DNA of 64,000 nt from Acinetobacter sp. NCu2D-2 (GCF_001647675.1 NZ_CP015594.1:434001-498000), one strand, 5' to 3'. Shown: positions 1 through 9,049, counted from the first letter of the stretch. Notes: generated from the letters alone by a model not told the origin. Made by a program: numbers and translations.

Positions 1-76
1 TAGACCCTGCAGTTTTGGCTAAGTTTTGAATAAAACCAAGTGGCAATCGAGCAAAATTTTTGAGGAAAGAATACAT
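1..76 (-). CDS. N-terminal fragment of a possible lipid A/lysophospholipid acyltransferase
   Basis: An open frame begins with ATG at 76 and runs off the left edge, giving 25 residues: a short basic and aromatic start (MYSFLKNFARLPLG) and then an amphipathic stretch. It lies 13 bases after the stop of the small membrane-protein gene on the same strand, so the two may be co-transcribed. The N-terminus reminds me of Acinetobacter LpxL/HtrB-like acyltransferases, which start with a similar membrane-anchoring segment. That is recall from a very short stretch, with no catalytic HX4D motif in view. The assignment is weak; the frame being coding is more likely than the function. Confidence 0.35.
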   Translation of the reverse strand, partial: MYSFLKNFARLPLGFIQNLAKTAGS

Positions 77-89
77 AGAAATAACGGTA

Positions 90-308
90 TTAATCCTTTT
101 CAGGATTGCCCTTTAGAACCATATAGATTAAAGCCACAAAGATGACAAAAGCACCAATAATACTGCTTAAACAGAAGTATAAAATACGTTCATTGGTATC
201 GAGTTGGAATAGGTTATTGGCAAGGATATAACGCATAAACATCCATTGCACCACAGAGAATACAATTAACATGATGCCACGGTTACGAACAGCAGGACGC
301 ATCGCCAT
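90..308 (-). CDS. small two-helix inner-membrane protein, function unknown
   Basis: This 72-residue protein has two hydrophobic segments (about residues 9-28 and 40-62) separated by a short polar loop, and a charged tail GNPEKD, so it is probably an inner-membrane hairpin protein. The frame is open from a TTG at 314, but ATG 308 is preceded by AGGTGA seven bases upstream and is the better start. It lies downstream of aspS, separated from it by a strong terminator, and just before an acyltransferase-like frame. I do not recognise the family. It could be an accessory protein of the downstream gene, but nothing in the sequence shows that. Confidence 0.6.
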   Translation of the reverse strand: MAMRPAVRNRGIMLIVFSVVQWMFMRYILANNLFQLDTNERILYFCLSSIIGAFVIFVALIYMVLKGNPEKD

Positions 309-375
309 TGCCAAATCACCTAAAAGTAGAAACTGAAGCTATTATGCCACTGTCGTGCAGGCTTCTCAATGCAAT

Positions 376-405
376 AAAAAAGCCCTGCTAGAACAGGGCT
401 TTTTT
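376..405 (-). terminator. aspS terminator (bidirectional shape)
   Basis: The stem AGCCCTG / CAGGGCT with a 6-base loop is flanked by A5 on one side and T5 on the other. It lies 19 bases past the aspS stop. Confidence 0.85.
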
Positions 406-423
406 ATTCAAATCATCAAGAAA

Positions 424-2208
424 TTATTCTTGAGATTCAGCTTTTGGTTTTTCACGTAAGCGAATACCCAAATCACGCAGTTGAGTTGATTCAACTGGTG
501 CAGGTGCTTGAGTCAATGGACATTCAGCAGTTTTGGTTTTCGGGAATGCAATCACGTCACGGATTGAAGATGCACCAGTCATCAACATGACTAGACGGTC
601 AAGGCCGAATGCCAAACCACCGTGAGGAGGCGCACCGAATTTCAACGCGTTAAGTAAGAAGCTGAATTTCTCTTCTGCTTCTTCTTCAGAAATACCAAGC
701 GCTTCGAAGATCGCTTTTTGCATTTCTAGGTTATAAATACGAAGTGAACCACCACCGATTTCAGTACCGTTCAATACCATATCGTAAGCAACAGACAATG
801 CCGCACCTGGATTGTTCTTCACTTCTTCAACGCTTGATTTAGGAAGCGTGAATGGGTGGTGAACAGATGTCCATTTACCATCGTCAGTTTCTTCAAACAT
901 TGGGAAGTCAACAACCCAAAGTGGTGCCCACTCGCAAGTTGCAAGTTTCATGTCATGACCGACTTTGATACGTAAAGCACCCATCGCATCGTTTACGATT
1001 TTCGCTTTATCTGCACCGAAGAAGACGATATCGCCATTTTCAGCGCCAACACGTTTCAATAGATCAAGCACGATTGGCTCGATGAATTTAACGATAGGAG
1101 ATTGAAGACCTTCAATACCTTTTTCAAGTTCGTTGACTTTGATGTAAGCCAAGCCTTTCGCACCGTAGATACCCACGAATTTAGTGTATTCGTCGATTTG
1201 GCTACGTGGAAGCGCGCCAGCACCTGGTACGCGAAGCGCAACGATACGGCCTTTAGGATCTTTTGCAGGACCTGCGAATACTTTGAACTCAACGTCTTGC
1301 ATCATGTCTGCAACGTCAACGAGTTTCAAAGGAATACGTAAGTCAGGTTTGTCAGATGCATAGTCACGCATTGCATCTGCATAAGTCATACGCGGGAACT
1401 TGTCGAATTGAACGTTTAGAAGTTCTTTGAACATCTTAACAGTTAAACGTTCCATCAAATCCATAATGTCATCGTCACTCATGAACGATGTTTCAACGTC
1501 GATTTGGGTGAATTCAGGCTGACGGTCAGCACGTAAGTCTTCATCACGGAAACATTTAGCAATTTGGTAGTAACGATCAATACCACCCACCATCAACAAC
1601 TGTTTAAATAGCTGTGGAGATTGTGGAAGCGCATAGAAGCTACCGTTAGAAACACGGCTTGGCACTAAATAGTCACGTGCACCTTCAGGAGTCGCACGCG
1701 TTAAAATTGGTGTTTCAACGTCTAAGAAACCATTTTCTTCGAAGTAGTTACGAATCAAGTTAGTCAATTTAGAACGGAAACGAAGACGATCTAACATTTC
1801 TGGACGACGGATATCCAAGAAACGATATTTCAAACGTACTTCTTCAGAAATATTTGTATTGTCGTCATTCAATGGGAATGGCGGAGTTTCTGAACCAGCA
1901 AGCACTTCGATTTCTTTACCAAGAACTTCGATTTGACCGCTAGTCATATTCGCGTTTTCAGTACCTGCGTAACGACGACGTACACGGCCTGTAATTTTTA
2001 ATACGAATTCTGAACGTGCTTTGTCCGCAGTTGCGAATGCTTCAGGAGTATCTGGGTCAATAACCACTTGAACAAGACCATCACGGTCACGCATGTCAAG
2101 GAAGATAACACCACCGTGGTCACGGCGACGGTGAACCCAACCGCATAATGTTACGGTTTGGTCAATTTGAGCTTCGGTTAAAGAACCGCAGTAATGAGTT
2201 CGCATCAT
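424..2208 (-). CDS. aspS: aspartate--tRNA ligase
   Basis: AspS charges tRNA-Asp with aspartate in the cytoplasm. The 594-residue length matches bacterial-type AspRS (about 590). The N-terminal OB-fold anticodon-binding domain covers about residues 1-105 ([20 protein letters not shown]). Class II motif 2 is visible as [18 protein letters not shown] and motif 3 as [13 protein letters not shown] near the C-terminus. The GAD insertion domain between them fits the bacterial form. Two ATG codons are adjacent (2208 and 2205) and either could be used. Transcription ends at a strong hairpin just downstream. I cannot tell from the sequence whether the enzyme is discriminating or also charges tRNA-Asn. 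Confidence 0.97.
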   Translation of the reverse strand: MMRTHYCGSLTEAQIDQTVTLCGWVHRRRDHGGVIFLDMRDRDGLVQVVIDPDTPEAFATADKARSEFVLKITGRVRRRYAGTENANMTSGQIEVLGKEIEVLAGSETPPFPLNDDNTNISEEVRLKYRFLDIRRPEMLDRLRFRSKLTNLIRNYFEENGFLDVETPILTRATPEGARDYLVPSRVSNGSFYALPQSPQLFKQLLMVGGIDRYYQIAKCFRDEDLRADRQPEFTQIDVETSFMSDDDIMDLMERLTVKMFKELLNVQFDKFPRMTYADAMRDYASDKPDLRIPLKLVDVADMMQDVEFKVFAGPAKDPKGRIVALRVPGAGALPRSQIDEYTKFVGIYGAKGLAYIKVNELEKGIEGLQSPIVKFIEPIVLDLLKRVGAENGDIVFFGADKAKIVNDAMGALRIKVGHDMKLATCEWAPLWVVDFPMFEETDDGKWTSVHHPFTLPKSSVEEVKNNPGAALSVAYDMVLNGTEIGGGSLRIYNLEMQKAIFEALGISEEEAEEKFSFLLNALKFGAPPHGGLAFGLDRLVMLMTGASSIRDVIAFPKTKTAECPLTQAPAPVESTQLRDLGIRLREKPKAESQE

Positions 2209-2357
2209 AGCGTTAGAAATCCAACTATATGGGTTAAGGTCAGCGAATACGTAAACAGCGTACCGCTTTTAGTAAAGGTAGGATTATGCCTCTTTGGGCA
2301 TTCAGTCACAAGAACTTGAACAAAAAACTCAACATTTTGGTCTGTTTGTTAGGAGAT

Positions 2358-3122
2358 TTACCCTAAACGGTGGTTCCGATCCAAGAATAAAAATAGTAAG
2401 CATCCCAAGCTAAATACAATCAATGCCGTTTGACTAAATTCATTAATCATACGCCCAGTAAAATAATAAAGATCAGAACGAATCAGATCAGAAGATAAAT
2501 GCCGAAGATAATCGAGTACAGCGCACAAACCAGCAACAAATGGCACGATAACCAGTCCTCGGCGGAAATATCGAATAGAGCGGCTGACTTGTAAATGTTG
2601 CTGAAATTTACGGTAGTAACTTAGACAAGACCATGCAATTAAGGGTAAAACCAGTGCAGAACTGCCAAGTTGCAGTAGACGATGCATTGGATAATGCTGC
2701 CCAAAGAGTTGAACTGTACTTGCTAAAAACTCTCGAAAGGCAAAGGTTCGAAAATCGGCATGGGTTAATCCATCCCAAATCAAATGTGTTGCGATACCAA
2801 TTATCAAGGAAATAATGAGCAAAACAATAAATTTGATAGCGGATTTCCATGTATTCAATATAACTGGATCTTGTATGCCTATGCAACGATATACCACAGG
2901 GCGATATAACCCATACCACAGCAGGCTAAACCCCAGACCGAGCCATAAAGTAATACCAAAAATACTGCTCCAAAGATGAGTCAGATTAGATTGTTCTTGA
3001 GTAAATAATCGATAAAGGTCGGGTGCCATACTGCCAATGACTAAGCCCGCAATTGGGAGTCGATAGCCAGTAAGATAAGAGATAGGATGGGCAATCACCG
3101 CATGTGACACAGTAAAAGGCAT
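2358..3122 (-). CDS. DUF4184 family integral membrane protein
   Basis: This 254-residue protein begins MPFTVSHAVIAHP, has a GSMAPDLYRLF segment near residue 35 and HLIWDGLTHADFRTF around residue 115. These His/Asp-containing motifs are typical of the DUF4184 family. Five or six hydrophobic segments follow, so it sits in the inner membrane. The His and Asp residues resemble those of LrgA/YdjM-like metal-dependent membrane hydrolases, but no activity is established that I know of. It is divergent from the ZnuD-like receptor and shares the 138-base promoter region containing a Zur-type palindrome, so zinc control of this gene too is possible. No clear terminator follows it. Confidence 0.8.
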   Translation of the reverse strand: MPFTVSHAVIAHPISYLTGYRLPIAGLVIGSMAPDLYRLFTQEQSNLTHLWSSIFGITLWLGLGFSLLWYGLYRPVVYRCIGIQDPVILNTWKSAIKFIVLLIISLIIGIATHLIWDGLTHADFRTFAFREFLASTVQLFGQHYPMHRLLQLGSSALVLPLIAWSCLSYYRKFQQHLQVSRSIRYFRRGLVIVPFVAGLCAVLDYLRHLSSDLIRSDLYYFTGRMINEFSQTALIVFSLGCLLFLFLDRNHRLG

Positions 3123-3210
3123 GATGCTCGATCATTAAACAATAGTTGGATGAGCTGTAATTGTAAGACATTTATCTAATGGGCTTTGCTTTTTATTGCA
3201 AAAATATTGA

Positions 3211-3229
3211 AATGTTATATTATAACATT
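3211..3229. promoter_or_regulatory. Zur box (zinc uptake regulator operator)
   Basis: AATGTTATA-T-TATAACATT is an inverted repeat with perfect 9-base arms around a single central base. It matches the Acinetobacter Zur consensus core (GTTATA-N-TATAAC) as I remember it. It lies 31 bases upstream of the ZnuD-like receptor ATG, where bound Zur would block transcription in zinc-replete cells. The divergent DUF4184 gene starts 89 bases away on the other side. Confidence 0.8.
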
Positions 3230-3260
3230 ATTCGATTTTTGATTATTCTGAGCTTGGGTC

Positions 3261-5339
3261 ATGGCGTTTCATAAGAACTTAATTACACTCTCTATTTTTG
3301 CGATGGTTACACCAACGGTATTTGCACAACAAGATCAACAGCAACCACCTGTACAAACGCTTGAAACTATTCATGTTCAAGCCCATCCATTGGTACAAAC
3401 TGCAGCAGATTTTGCAGTAGCAGATCATGTCATTGATCAAAAAGCCTTAGCAGAGCGAGCAACGACCATTGGTGATGCTTTAGCAGGTGAGTTGGGGGTA
3501 TATTCAAATCAATATGGTTCGGGCTCGAGCCGCCCGGTAATTCGTGGTCAAGATGGGCCTCGTGTCAAAGTACTACAACATGCCTCTGAAACAGCTGACG
3601 TATCAAGTTTATCGCCAGACCATGCTGTAACTGTCGATCCGATCTTGGCGAAACAAGTCGAAGTGATTCGTGGTCCATCGACTTTACTTTATGCTGCTGG
3701 AACTGTCGGTGGTTTAGTGAATGTTACCGATCAAAAAATTCCAACCCAAATGCCTGAAAATGACTTAGATGGCACAGTCGGTGTGCGCTATAACTCAGGC
3801 AGTGATGAGAAACTAGCAAGCGCAGGTGTAACAGCAGGGATCGGTGAAAACTTTGCACTACGTGTTGAAGGGACAAAGCGTAAAGCAAATGACTATATCG
3901 CACATCAAGGTTATTTCACTGAACACGAACATCACCATGAAGGTGAAGAACCTGAACTGCATCGCGAAAAAGCACGTCGTGTCGACAATACTTTTGCTGA
4001 AGGTGAAACGATCAATATTGGTGGTTCATGGATTCATGATCGTGGTTTTGTTGGTGTTTCTTATAGCAATCGCCAAGATCAATATGGTTTGCCAGGACAT
4101 AGTCACGAATATGAAAGCTGTGCCGTCAATGGTAATGCTTTAATTGGCTGTGGGGAAGATCAGGATGAAGAAGGACATCATCATGGCGGACCTTGGGTTG
4201 ATCTAAAGTCAGAACGTTATGCTCTACGTACTGAATTAGCAGAACCTTTTGCAGGTTTTCAAAAATTACGTGCCCATGCCAGTTATACCGACTATAAGCA
4301 CAATGAAATTGAAGAAAATGAAGTCCTGACCACTTTTAAAAGCCAAGGTTATGATGCACGCCTTGAGCTAGTACATAATCCGATTGCTGATTGGGAAGGG
4401 GTGTTTGGTACACAATATAATCGCCAAAAATTGAATATTTCAGGTGAAGAATCGTTAATGGCGCCCAATACTACTGAGAAATGGAGTGTATTTGGTTTAG
4501 AACATAAACAGTTTGCTGATGTACATGTTGAGCTTGGTGCGCGTATTGATCAGCAAAAAATTGACATTGATTCAGCACAAAAAGATTTTAGCGATACTGC
4601 ATTTTCAGGTTCAGCAGCCGCAAATTGGGCGTTTGCACCCAATTATAAATTATCCTTAGTAGGCTCACATCAACAACGTCTACCACAGGCGCAAGAGCTT
4701 TATGCCAATGGTAAACACTTTGCGACCAATACATTTGAACGCGGCAATCCAAATTTGGATGTAGAGAAATCCAACAATCTTGAGCTTGGTCTACATTATG
4801 AAGGGGATCAGTTGGATTACCACGTACATGTTTATCACAACTGGTATGACAACTATATTTATGCGGCGACTACTGCGCGTGAAGATAATTTCCGTCTTGT
4901 TGATTACACCCAAGATAAAGCCAAATTCTACGGTGCAGAAGCTCAAGTAGGCTATGCCATCAATGACACTTATAAAGTCAGTGTGTTTGGGGATTATGTA
5001 CGCGGTAAAATTGACAGTGATAATGCACCAAGAGTACCTGCTGGACGTTTAGGAACGAAAGTTGAATCTGATTTTGCAGATGGTTGGAGTGGTATGGCGG
5101 AGTATTACCATGTATTTAACCAAGACAAAATTGCGGATTATGAAACTGTAACGCAAGGCTATAATATGGTGAATGTCGGACTCAGTTATGCCAATACCTT
5201 TGCAGATAAAAATGCCTATCGTGTGTATTTAAAAGCGAATAATCTGCTGGATGACCAAGTGTATTCACACACATCGTTCTTATCGAATATTCCACAGGTA
5301 GGTCGTAATTTTACTGTAGGTTTAGAATATAACTTCTAA
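3261..5339 (+). CDS. znuD: TonB-dependent outer-membrane zinc receptor, ZnuD-like
   Basis: This is a 692-residue outer-membrane receptor with a signal peptide (cleavage near VFA/QQ, residue 22), a TonB-box-like stretch (TLETIHVQAHP), a plug domain (about 45-155, with RPVIRGQDGPRVKVL and VEVIRGPSTLLYAAGTVGG) and a 22-strand-type barrel ending in aromatic F. Two extracellular-loop regions are very rich in His and Glu (near residue 220, HEHHHEGEEPELHRE; near residue 300, DEEGHHHGG), typical of ZnuD, which binds zinc before TonB-driven uptake. The Zur palindrome just upstream supports zinc rather than iron or haem as substrate. The gene stands alone and is followed by a terminator. Confidence 0.9.
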   Translation: MAFHKNLITLSIFAMVTPTVFAQQDQQQPPVQTLETIHVQAHPLVQTAADFAVADHVIDQKALAERATTIGDALAGELGVYSNQYGSGSSRPVIRGQDGPRVKVLQHASETADVSSLSPDHAVTVDPILAKQVEVIRGPSTLLYAAGTVGGLVNVTDQKIPTQMPENDLDGTVGVRYNSGSDEKLASAGVTAGIGENFALRVEGTKRKANDYIAHQGYFTEHEHHHEGEEPELHREKARRVDNTFAEGETINIGGSWIHDRGFVGVSYSNRQDQYGLPGHSHEYESCAVNGNALIGCGEDQDEEGHHHGGPWVDLKSERYALRTELAEPFAGFQKLRAHASYTDYKHNEIEENEVLTTFKSQGYDARLELVHNPIADWEGVFGTQYNRQKLNISGEESLMAPNTTEKWSVFGLEHKQFADVHVELGARIDQQKIDIDSAQKDFSDTAFSGSAAANWAFAPNYKLSLVGSHQQRLPQAQELYANGKHFATNTFERGNPNLDVEKSNNLELGLHYEGDQLDYHVHVYHNWYDNYIYAATTAREDNFRLVDYTQDKAKFYGAEAQVGYAINDTYKVSVFGDYVRGKIDSDNAPRVPAGRLGTKVESDFADGWSGMAEYYHVFNQDKIADYETVTQGYNMVNVGLSYANTFADKNAYRVYLKANNLLDDQVYSHTSFLSNIPQVGRNFTVGLEYNF

Positions 5340-5412
5340 GTGTTAACTTAAGTTCAGTACTGGATGGATCTAGGTCTGAACACAGAAATGCGCTTGATAA
5401 ATCTCAAGATAA

Positions 5413-5445
5413 AACCTAGTCTGAGCATATTGGATTAGGTTTTTT
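5413..5445 (+). terminator. terminator overlapping the next gene's leader
   Basis: AACCTAGTC / GATTAGGTT (one G-U pair) has an 11-base loop and is followed by T5. It ends three bases before the ATG of the phospholipase D-like gene. The AGG of the 3' arm is the only ribosome-binding-site candidate for that ATG. Confidence 0.65.
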
Positions 5446-5448
5446 CTT

Positions 5449-6912
5449 ATGCGTATTTTTCAACGGGTTCATCAAAAATTAAATTGGTCAAAACGCAAAT
5501 ATGTCGGTTTGATTCTTGGCATGTTGGCAATCGGGTATATTTCATCTGCGCTCTATCATGTTTATAAGCCGCTGCCAGCGGGTCTAAATTTTAAAGGCGC
5601 ATTGCGTCATGCAGAAGTGGAATTCTTGGCTGATCAAACTTATGTAGACGGCTCAGAACAAAAACAACAGCATGTGATCTTCAAAAATATCTTAAAGCTG
5701 ATTGATGAAGCGAATAGTTTGATTGTGATTGATATGTTCTTATTTAATAAGGAAATTGGTCAATCACAACAGCAACATGAGAAATTAACGCAACAATTAA
5801 CTGATGCACTCATCAGCAAACGACTGGTTGCACCTCAAGTCGAAATTAAAGTCATTACAGACCCAATCAACTCAGTTTATGGCGGAATTGCACCTGAACA
5901 TTATCGTCAATTACGCCAAAATGGCATTGATGTGATTGAAACCAATTTAGAGCCTCTACGCGCATCAAATCCAGTATGGTCTGGGATGTGGTATTTGTGC
6001 TGCCAAGGTGTAGAGAATAATGCGGAAAGTGGTTGGTTACCAAATCCAGTGGGAGAGGGAAAAGTCACCTTACGAAGTTATCTGCATTTAATTAATTTTA
6101 AAGCCAATCATCGTAAAACAGTTGTGGTCGATACCAATGAAGGCTGGAAGGCTTTAGTGACATCAATGAATCCACATGATGGAAGTTCGCGTCACTCTAA
6201 TGTCGCATTGGTGGTCAAAGGTAATACCGCAATTGATGTACTCAAAACCGAACAAGCCGTTGCAACTTTATCTAAAGGTGAAATTCCCGGAATTATTATT
6301 GGCGAATATCAAGCGGCTAAAACTGAACCTCAGGTTCAGCTACTGACGGAAAACGCCATTTACGATGCCGTATTAAATACTATCAAAAGCAGCCAAAAAG
6401 CAGGTATTGAAATTGATTTGGCGATGTTCTATTTGTCAGAACGTAAGATTATCGAAGAACTAATTGCGGCACATCAACGTGGTGTCAAAGTCCGTGTTTT
6501 ACTTGATCCCAATAAAGATGCATTTGGTCGAACTAAAAATGGCATTCCTAACCGTCCAGTGGCAGCAGAATTGCATCAGGTAGGTGTGGATGTACGTTGG
6601 TGTAATACTCAAGGTGAACAATGCCATAGCAAAATGCTGATTAAACGTGACCTGTACAATACGGAAATGATTTTAGGTTCAGCAAATTTTACCGCGCGGA
6701 ATTTAAAAAATTATAATTTGGAAACAGATTTACGTGTCATTGGTGGGCGTGATGCGCAAGTCTTTAAAGATGCAAATCAGTATTTTAATGCAGCATGGTC
6801 TAACCTGAATGGCAAAAAAATGAGTGTGGACTATGCTCAATATGCTGATGAATCTACCATGAAATATTGGTCGTATCGCTTCTTAGAATGGAGTGGAATG
6901 GCGACGTTTTAA
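5449..6912 (+). CDS. phospholipase D-family protein with two HKD motifs
   Basis: This 487-residue protein has one N-terminal membrane segment (about residues 19-38, YVGLILGMLAIGYISSALY), probably an uncleaved anchor with the rest in the periplasm. Two PLD half-sites are visible: HRKTVVVD (canonical HxKx4D) near residue 224, followed by the usual downstream GSSRHSN, and HSKMLIKRD near residue 395, followed by GSANFTARNLKNYNLE. In the second, the Asp is one residue later than canonical. The family includes phospholipase D and cardiolipin synthase-type transferases; Acinetobacter encodes several and I cannot tell which this is. The start codon directly follows a terminator U-tract and has only a weak AGG ribosome binding site. 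Confidence 0.85.
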   Translation: MRIFQRVHQKLNWSKRKYVGLILGMLAIGYISSALYHVYKPLPAGLNFKGALRHAEVEFLADQTYVDGSEQKQQHVIFKNILKLIDEANSLIVIDMFLFNKEIGQSQQQHEKLTQQLTDALISKRLVAPQVEIKVITDPINSVYGGIAPEHYRQLRQNGIDVIETNLEPLRASNPVWSGMWYLCCQGVENNAESGWLPNPVGEGKVTLRSYLHLINFKANHRKTVVVDTNEGWKALVTSMNPHDGSSRHSNVALVVKGNTAIDVLKTEQAVATLSKGEIPGIIIGEYQAAKTEPQVQLLTENAIYDAVLNTIKSSQKAGIEIDLAMFYLSERKIIEELIAAHQRGVKVRVLLDPNKDAFGRTKNGIPNRPVAAELHQVGVDVRWCNTQGEQCHSKMLIKRDLYNTEMILGSANFTARNLKNYNLETDLRVIGGRDAQVFKDANQYFNAAWSNLNGKKMSVDYAQYADESTMKYWSYRFLEWSGMATF

Positions 6913-6922
6913 ATTAATTTTG

Positions 6923-6992
6923 AATCTCCCTATATCCCTCTTTAATAAAGAGGGATTTTCCTCCCTTTATTAAAGGGAGGTTAGGAGGGATT
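6923..6992. repeat. intergenic palindromic repeat, copy 1
   Basis: Two consecutive perfect hairpins, CCCTCTTTA-A-TAAAGAGGG and CCTCCCTTTA-T-TAAAGGGAGG, lie inside outer arms AATCTCCCTA / TTAGGAGGGATT. The same design recurs at 27903-27972 and, more diverged, at 59350 and 60566. It sits between convergent genes and may act as a transcription stop for both. Confidence 0.8.
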
Positions 6993-6994
6993 AA

Positions 6995-7501
6995 TTAAGC
7001 CTGTGGATTTGGCGGAATAATTTTATCCAAATCTTTATCTGAGATTTGATCAAGTTCAGAAATATCAGTTTTAATTTTCCATTGGGTTTCGTCATCGACT
7101 GGGTTTGGTAAGCGTGCTTCAAGCCAGTCACAAACGATGTCAGGTGGAAAATCAGCATGGTTACATTGAATCACCCATGACAAGAAATCTTTAGCTACGC
7201 CATTCATATAGGGAGGTGGTGAAACAGGTAAGAATTGAGTCGGTAGGCGCTCATTTTTAGAAATATAGTTCAGCACATGACCGAGTTCTTGTATGGTTTG
7301 CCATGCAAGTGGATGATCTACATCAATTTGGAACTTAAACCACCACGCATGTTTGCCATCTGAACCATAGGAATCAATCAGGTTTTTTTGAATACTGGGA
7401 ACTTTACAAAAAAATTCATATAAACGATCAAAACTTAAATCTGACACGAACAATGATCCAATGAATGAAAAATCGGATTTTAGCATAAAGCGATCGGACA
7501 A
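6995..7501 (-). CDS. conserved-looking hypothetical protein
   Basis: This is a soluble, acidic, Trp-rich protein of up to 168 residues with no signal peptide or membrane segment. I do not recognise a domain. The sequence is of ordinary coding composition and ends in a Pro/Asn-rich tail (IIPPNPQA). The frame opens at TTG 7501, with an AAGA-type site a few bases upstream. The first ATG is at 7486, residue 6, but has no good ribosome binding site, so the start is uncertain. It is convergent with the phospholipase D-like gene, with the palindromic repeat between them. Confidence 0.6.
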   Translation of the reverse strand: MSDRFMLKSDFSFIGSLFVSDLSFDRLYEFFCKVPSIQKNLIDSYGSDGKHAWWFKFQIDVDHPLAWQTIQELGHVLNYISKNERLPTQFLPVSPPPYMNGVAKDFLSWVIQCNHADFPPDIVCDWLEARLPNPVDDETQWKIKTDISELDQISDKDLDKIIPPNPQA

Positions 7502-7625
7502 TTTTTCTTAGTCTTTGTAATAAGCAATGTTTCAGATTACAAAAAATTGCAGCAGTATGGTTTTTATCCATATTTTCTACCGATATCTTGTTTAAGATAA
7601 GCATATAGGCTGAAAGGTGATTGAG

Positions 7626-8060
7626 ATGAAAAGACAACATGTTGGGGTCATTTTGGGTGCAATGCTGATGGCAATCTCTGTGGCAAGTTTTGCAGCCAAT
7701 CAGGGCACGATTGTCAATAATCCGAATGCCTATCGCTATCAGGTGCTGACCGATAAAAATGCATCACTTTATCCTCCACGCCCACAGCGACCTATACCGC
7801 CACATCATAAATATCCACCTGTATTGCCAAGTCATCCACCAATTCAAAATGGTGTGAATATTCAGTACCGTGCACCGACGACTATCTATCAAAACTCAAA
7901 TAGTTATACCTGGGTGAGTGGCGATCCAAATGTGGCACGACTTGAAAGCTCGAATTATGTCTTGATTACAGACTGGAAGAGCCTCGGTTTACCTGCGCCG
8001 CCAACGGGAACCTATTGGATATTAGAAAATGGACGTTATGTCCTTGTGCCGAATGACTAA
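7626..8060 (+). CDS. RcnB-like secreted periplasmic protein
   Basis: This 144-residue protein has a clear signal peptide (MKRQHVGVILGAMLMAISVASFAA). A Pro/His-rich linker follows (about residues 45-75, PPRPQRPIPPHHKYPP), and then a C-terminal module with DWKSLGLPAPPTGTYWILENGRYVLV. That module has the pattern of RcnB-family proteins, where DW..YGLPAPPRGYRW is common. RcnB in E. coli is periplasmic and linked to nickel/cobalt homeostasis, but no metal role is shown here. ATG 7626 is preferred over the upstream in-frame GTG 7617 because AAAGGTGA lies five bases before it. A terminator follows. Confidence 0.7.
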   Translation: MKRQHVGVILGAMLMAISVASFAANQGTIVNNPNAYRYQVLTDKNASLYPPRPQRPIPPHHKYPPVLPSHPPIQNGVNIQYRAPTTIYQNSNSYTWVSGDPNVARLESSNYVLITDWKSLGLPAPPTGTYWILENGRYVLVPND

Positions 8061-8083
8061 TCAAATGCTTACTCGACACCAAA

Positions 8084-8109
8084 AAAATGCCTCTAAAAAG
8101 AGGCATTTT
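8084..8109. terminator. bidirectional terminator
   Basis: AAAATGCCTCT-AAAA-AGAGGCATTTT lies between the convergent RcnB-like and PsiE genes. Confidence 0.85.
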
Positions 8110-8120
8110 TGTTATTAAGA

Positions 8121-8618
8121 TTATGCAAGTTCATCATCTTCAGGGCGTGGTGTTTTGCCTGGTGGTAGCGGTTGATCGGCTTCTTTCGCACGGATCACTG
8201 AAGGGAAGGTCCAAGATGCATAGCGGACAACTAAAATAGCAAAGGCAAGAATCAGAATAGACCCTGTAATCATCATCTGTTCAAGGCTAGGTTTATGTGT
8301 ATGTTGAATATCAGAAATTAAGAGGCGTGTTAGCGCGGTTATCGCAATATAAATTAAGAAACGTACTGGCATATGATTGGTTTTAAAATAAATGCCCACC
8401 ATCGCACCTAGTTCTAAATAAATGAAAAGTAGAAGAATATCATCAATCGTTGCAAACTTTTTAATGGTCAATATTTCAATCACGGTATGACCCGCAGACC
8501 AAATCACCATGCAGCCAATAATAAACAGTGCAATATAGTGAAAGCTTTCTACAGCAATGTTGCCAAAGCGATCGAGTAGGCTCTCGACCTTATGGATTTT
8601 ATGATCTCGTTTTGACAT
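8121..8618 (-). CDS. PsiE family membrane protein (phosphate-starvation-inducible type)
   Basis: This 165-residue protein has four hydrophobic segments, at about residues 27-50, 62-78, 85-102 and 112-131. It shows the PsiE pattern: an amphipathic N-terminus, FHYIALFIIGCMVIWS, then LELGAMVGIYFKTNHMPVRFLIYIAITALTR. The C-terminal tail is charged and Pro-rich. PsiE proteins are inner-membrane proteins of unknown biochemical function, named for phosphate-starvation induction in E. coli; I see no Pho box here. The start ATG has a strong AGGGGGG site upstream. Confidence 0.85.
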   Translation of the reverse strand: MSKRDHKIHKVESLLDRFGNIAVESFHYIALFIIGCMVIWSAGHTVIEILTIKKFATIDDILLLFIYLELGAMVGIYFKTNHMPVRFLIYIAITALTRLLISDIQHTHKPSLEQMMITGSILILAFAILVVRYASWTFPSVIRAKEADQPLPPGKTPRPEDDELA

Positions 8619-8791
8619 TTATTCCCCCCCTAGTAAATCATTTTTATGTGATTTATATAACAGAAAAAACGGGGTTTGTGTCTAATGCAAAGCAACTAAA
8701 AAAATTCGTACTAAATATTGAAAAATTTGTACTTTTTTCATGCTAAGTTGCTATATTGTATAAGTTAGACATAAATAAAAGGGAGAACAAA

Positions 8792-8998
8792 ATGTTAGAT
8801 AAAATTCAAACAAAAATTAGCCAACTTCAAGCAGGCAAGAAATTGATTCTCGGTGCCGGTATTAAATCTGATGACATGATCAAAGTGGTGGAACTTTGTG
8901 AATCCTTGCAATCAGAAGGCGAGATTAAGATTGTGAATAAACATTTAAATCCAAAAATTGATAATCAGCCAGACACCATTTTGATTGAAAAAGTTTAA
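8792..8998 (+). CDS. small conserved-looking cytoplasmic protein, unknown function
   Basis: This 68-residue soluble protein is mainly charged and aliphatic, with predicted alpha/beta character, and contains KKLILGAGIKSDDMIKVVELC. The frame is open from TTG 8756, but ATG 8792 has AAAAGGGAG at the right distance and is the real start. It has no recognised domain, stands alone, and is followed by a perfect palindromic terminator. Upstream, TTGTAC (8727) and TATATT (8752) could be a weak promoter with a long spacer. Confidence 0.65.
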   Translation: MLDKIQTKISQLQAGKKLILGAGIKSDDMIKVVELCESLQSEGEIKIVNKHLNPKIDNQPDTILIEKV

Positions 8999-9013
8999 TT
9001 TTATCTATAAAAA

Positions 9014-9039
9014 AACGCCTGCAATTGCAGGCGTTTTTT
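9014..9039. terminator. bidirectional terminator
   Basis: AACGCCTGCAATTGCAGGCGTT is a perfect 22-base palindrome flanked by A and T runs, between the small gene and the convergent acyl-CoA dehydrogenase gene. Confidence 0.85.
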
Positions 9040-9049
9040 ATGTCTGAGC

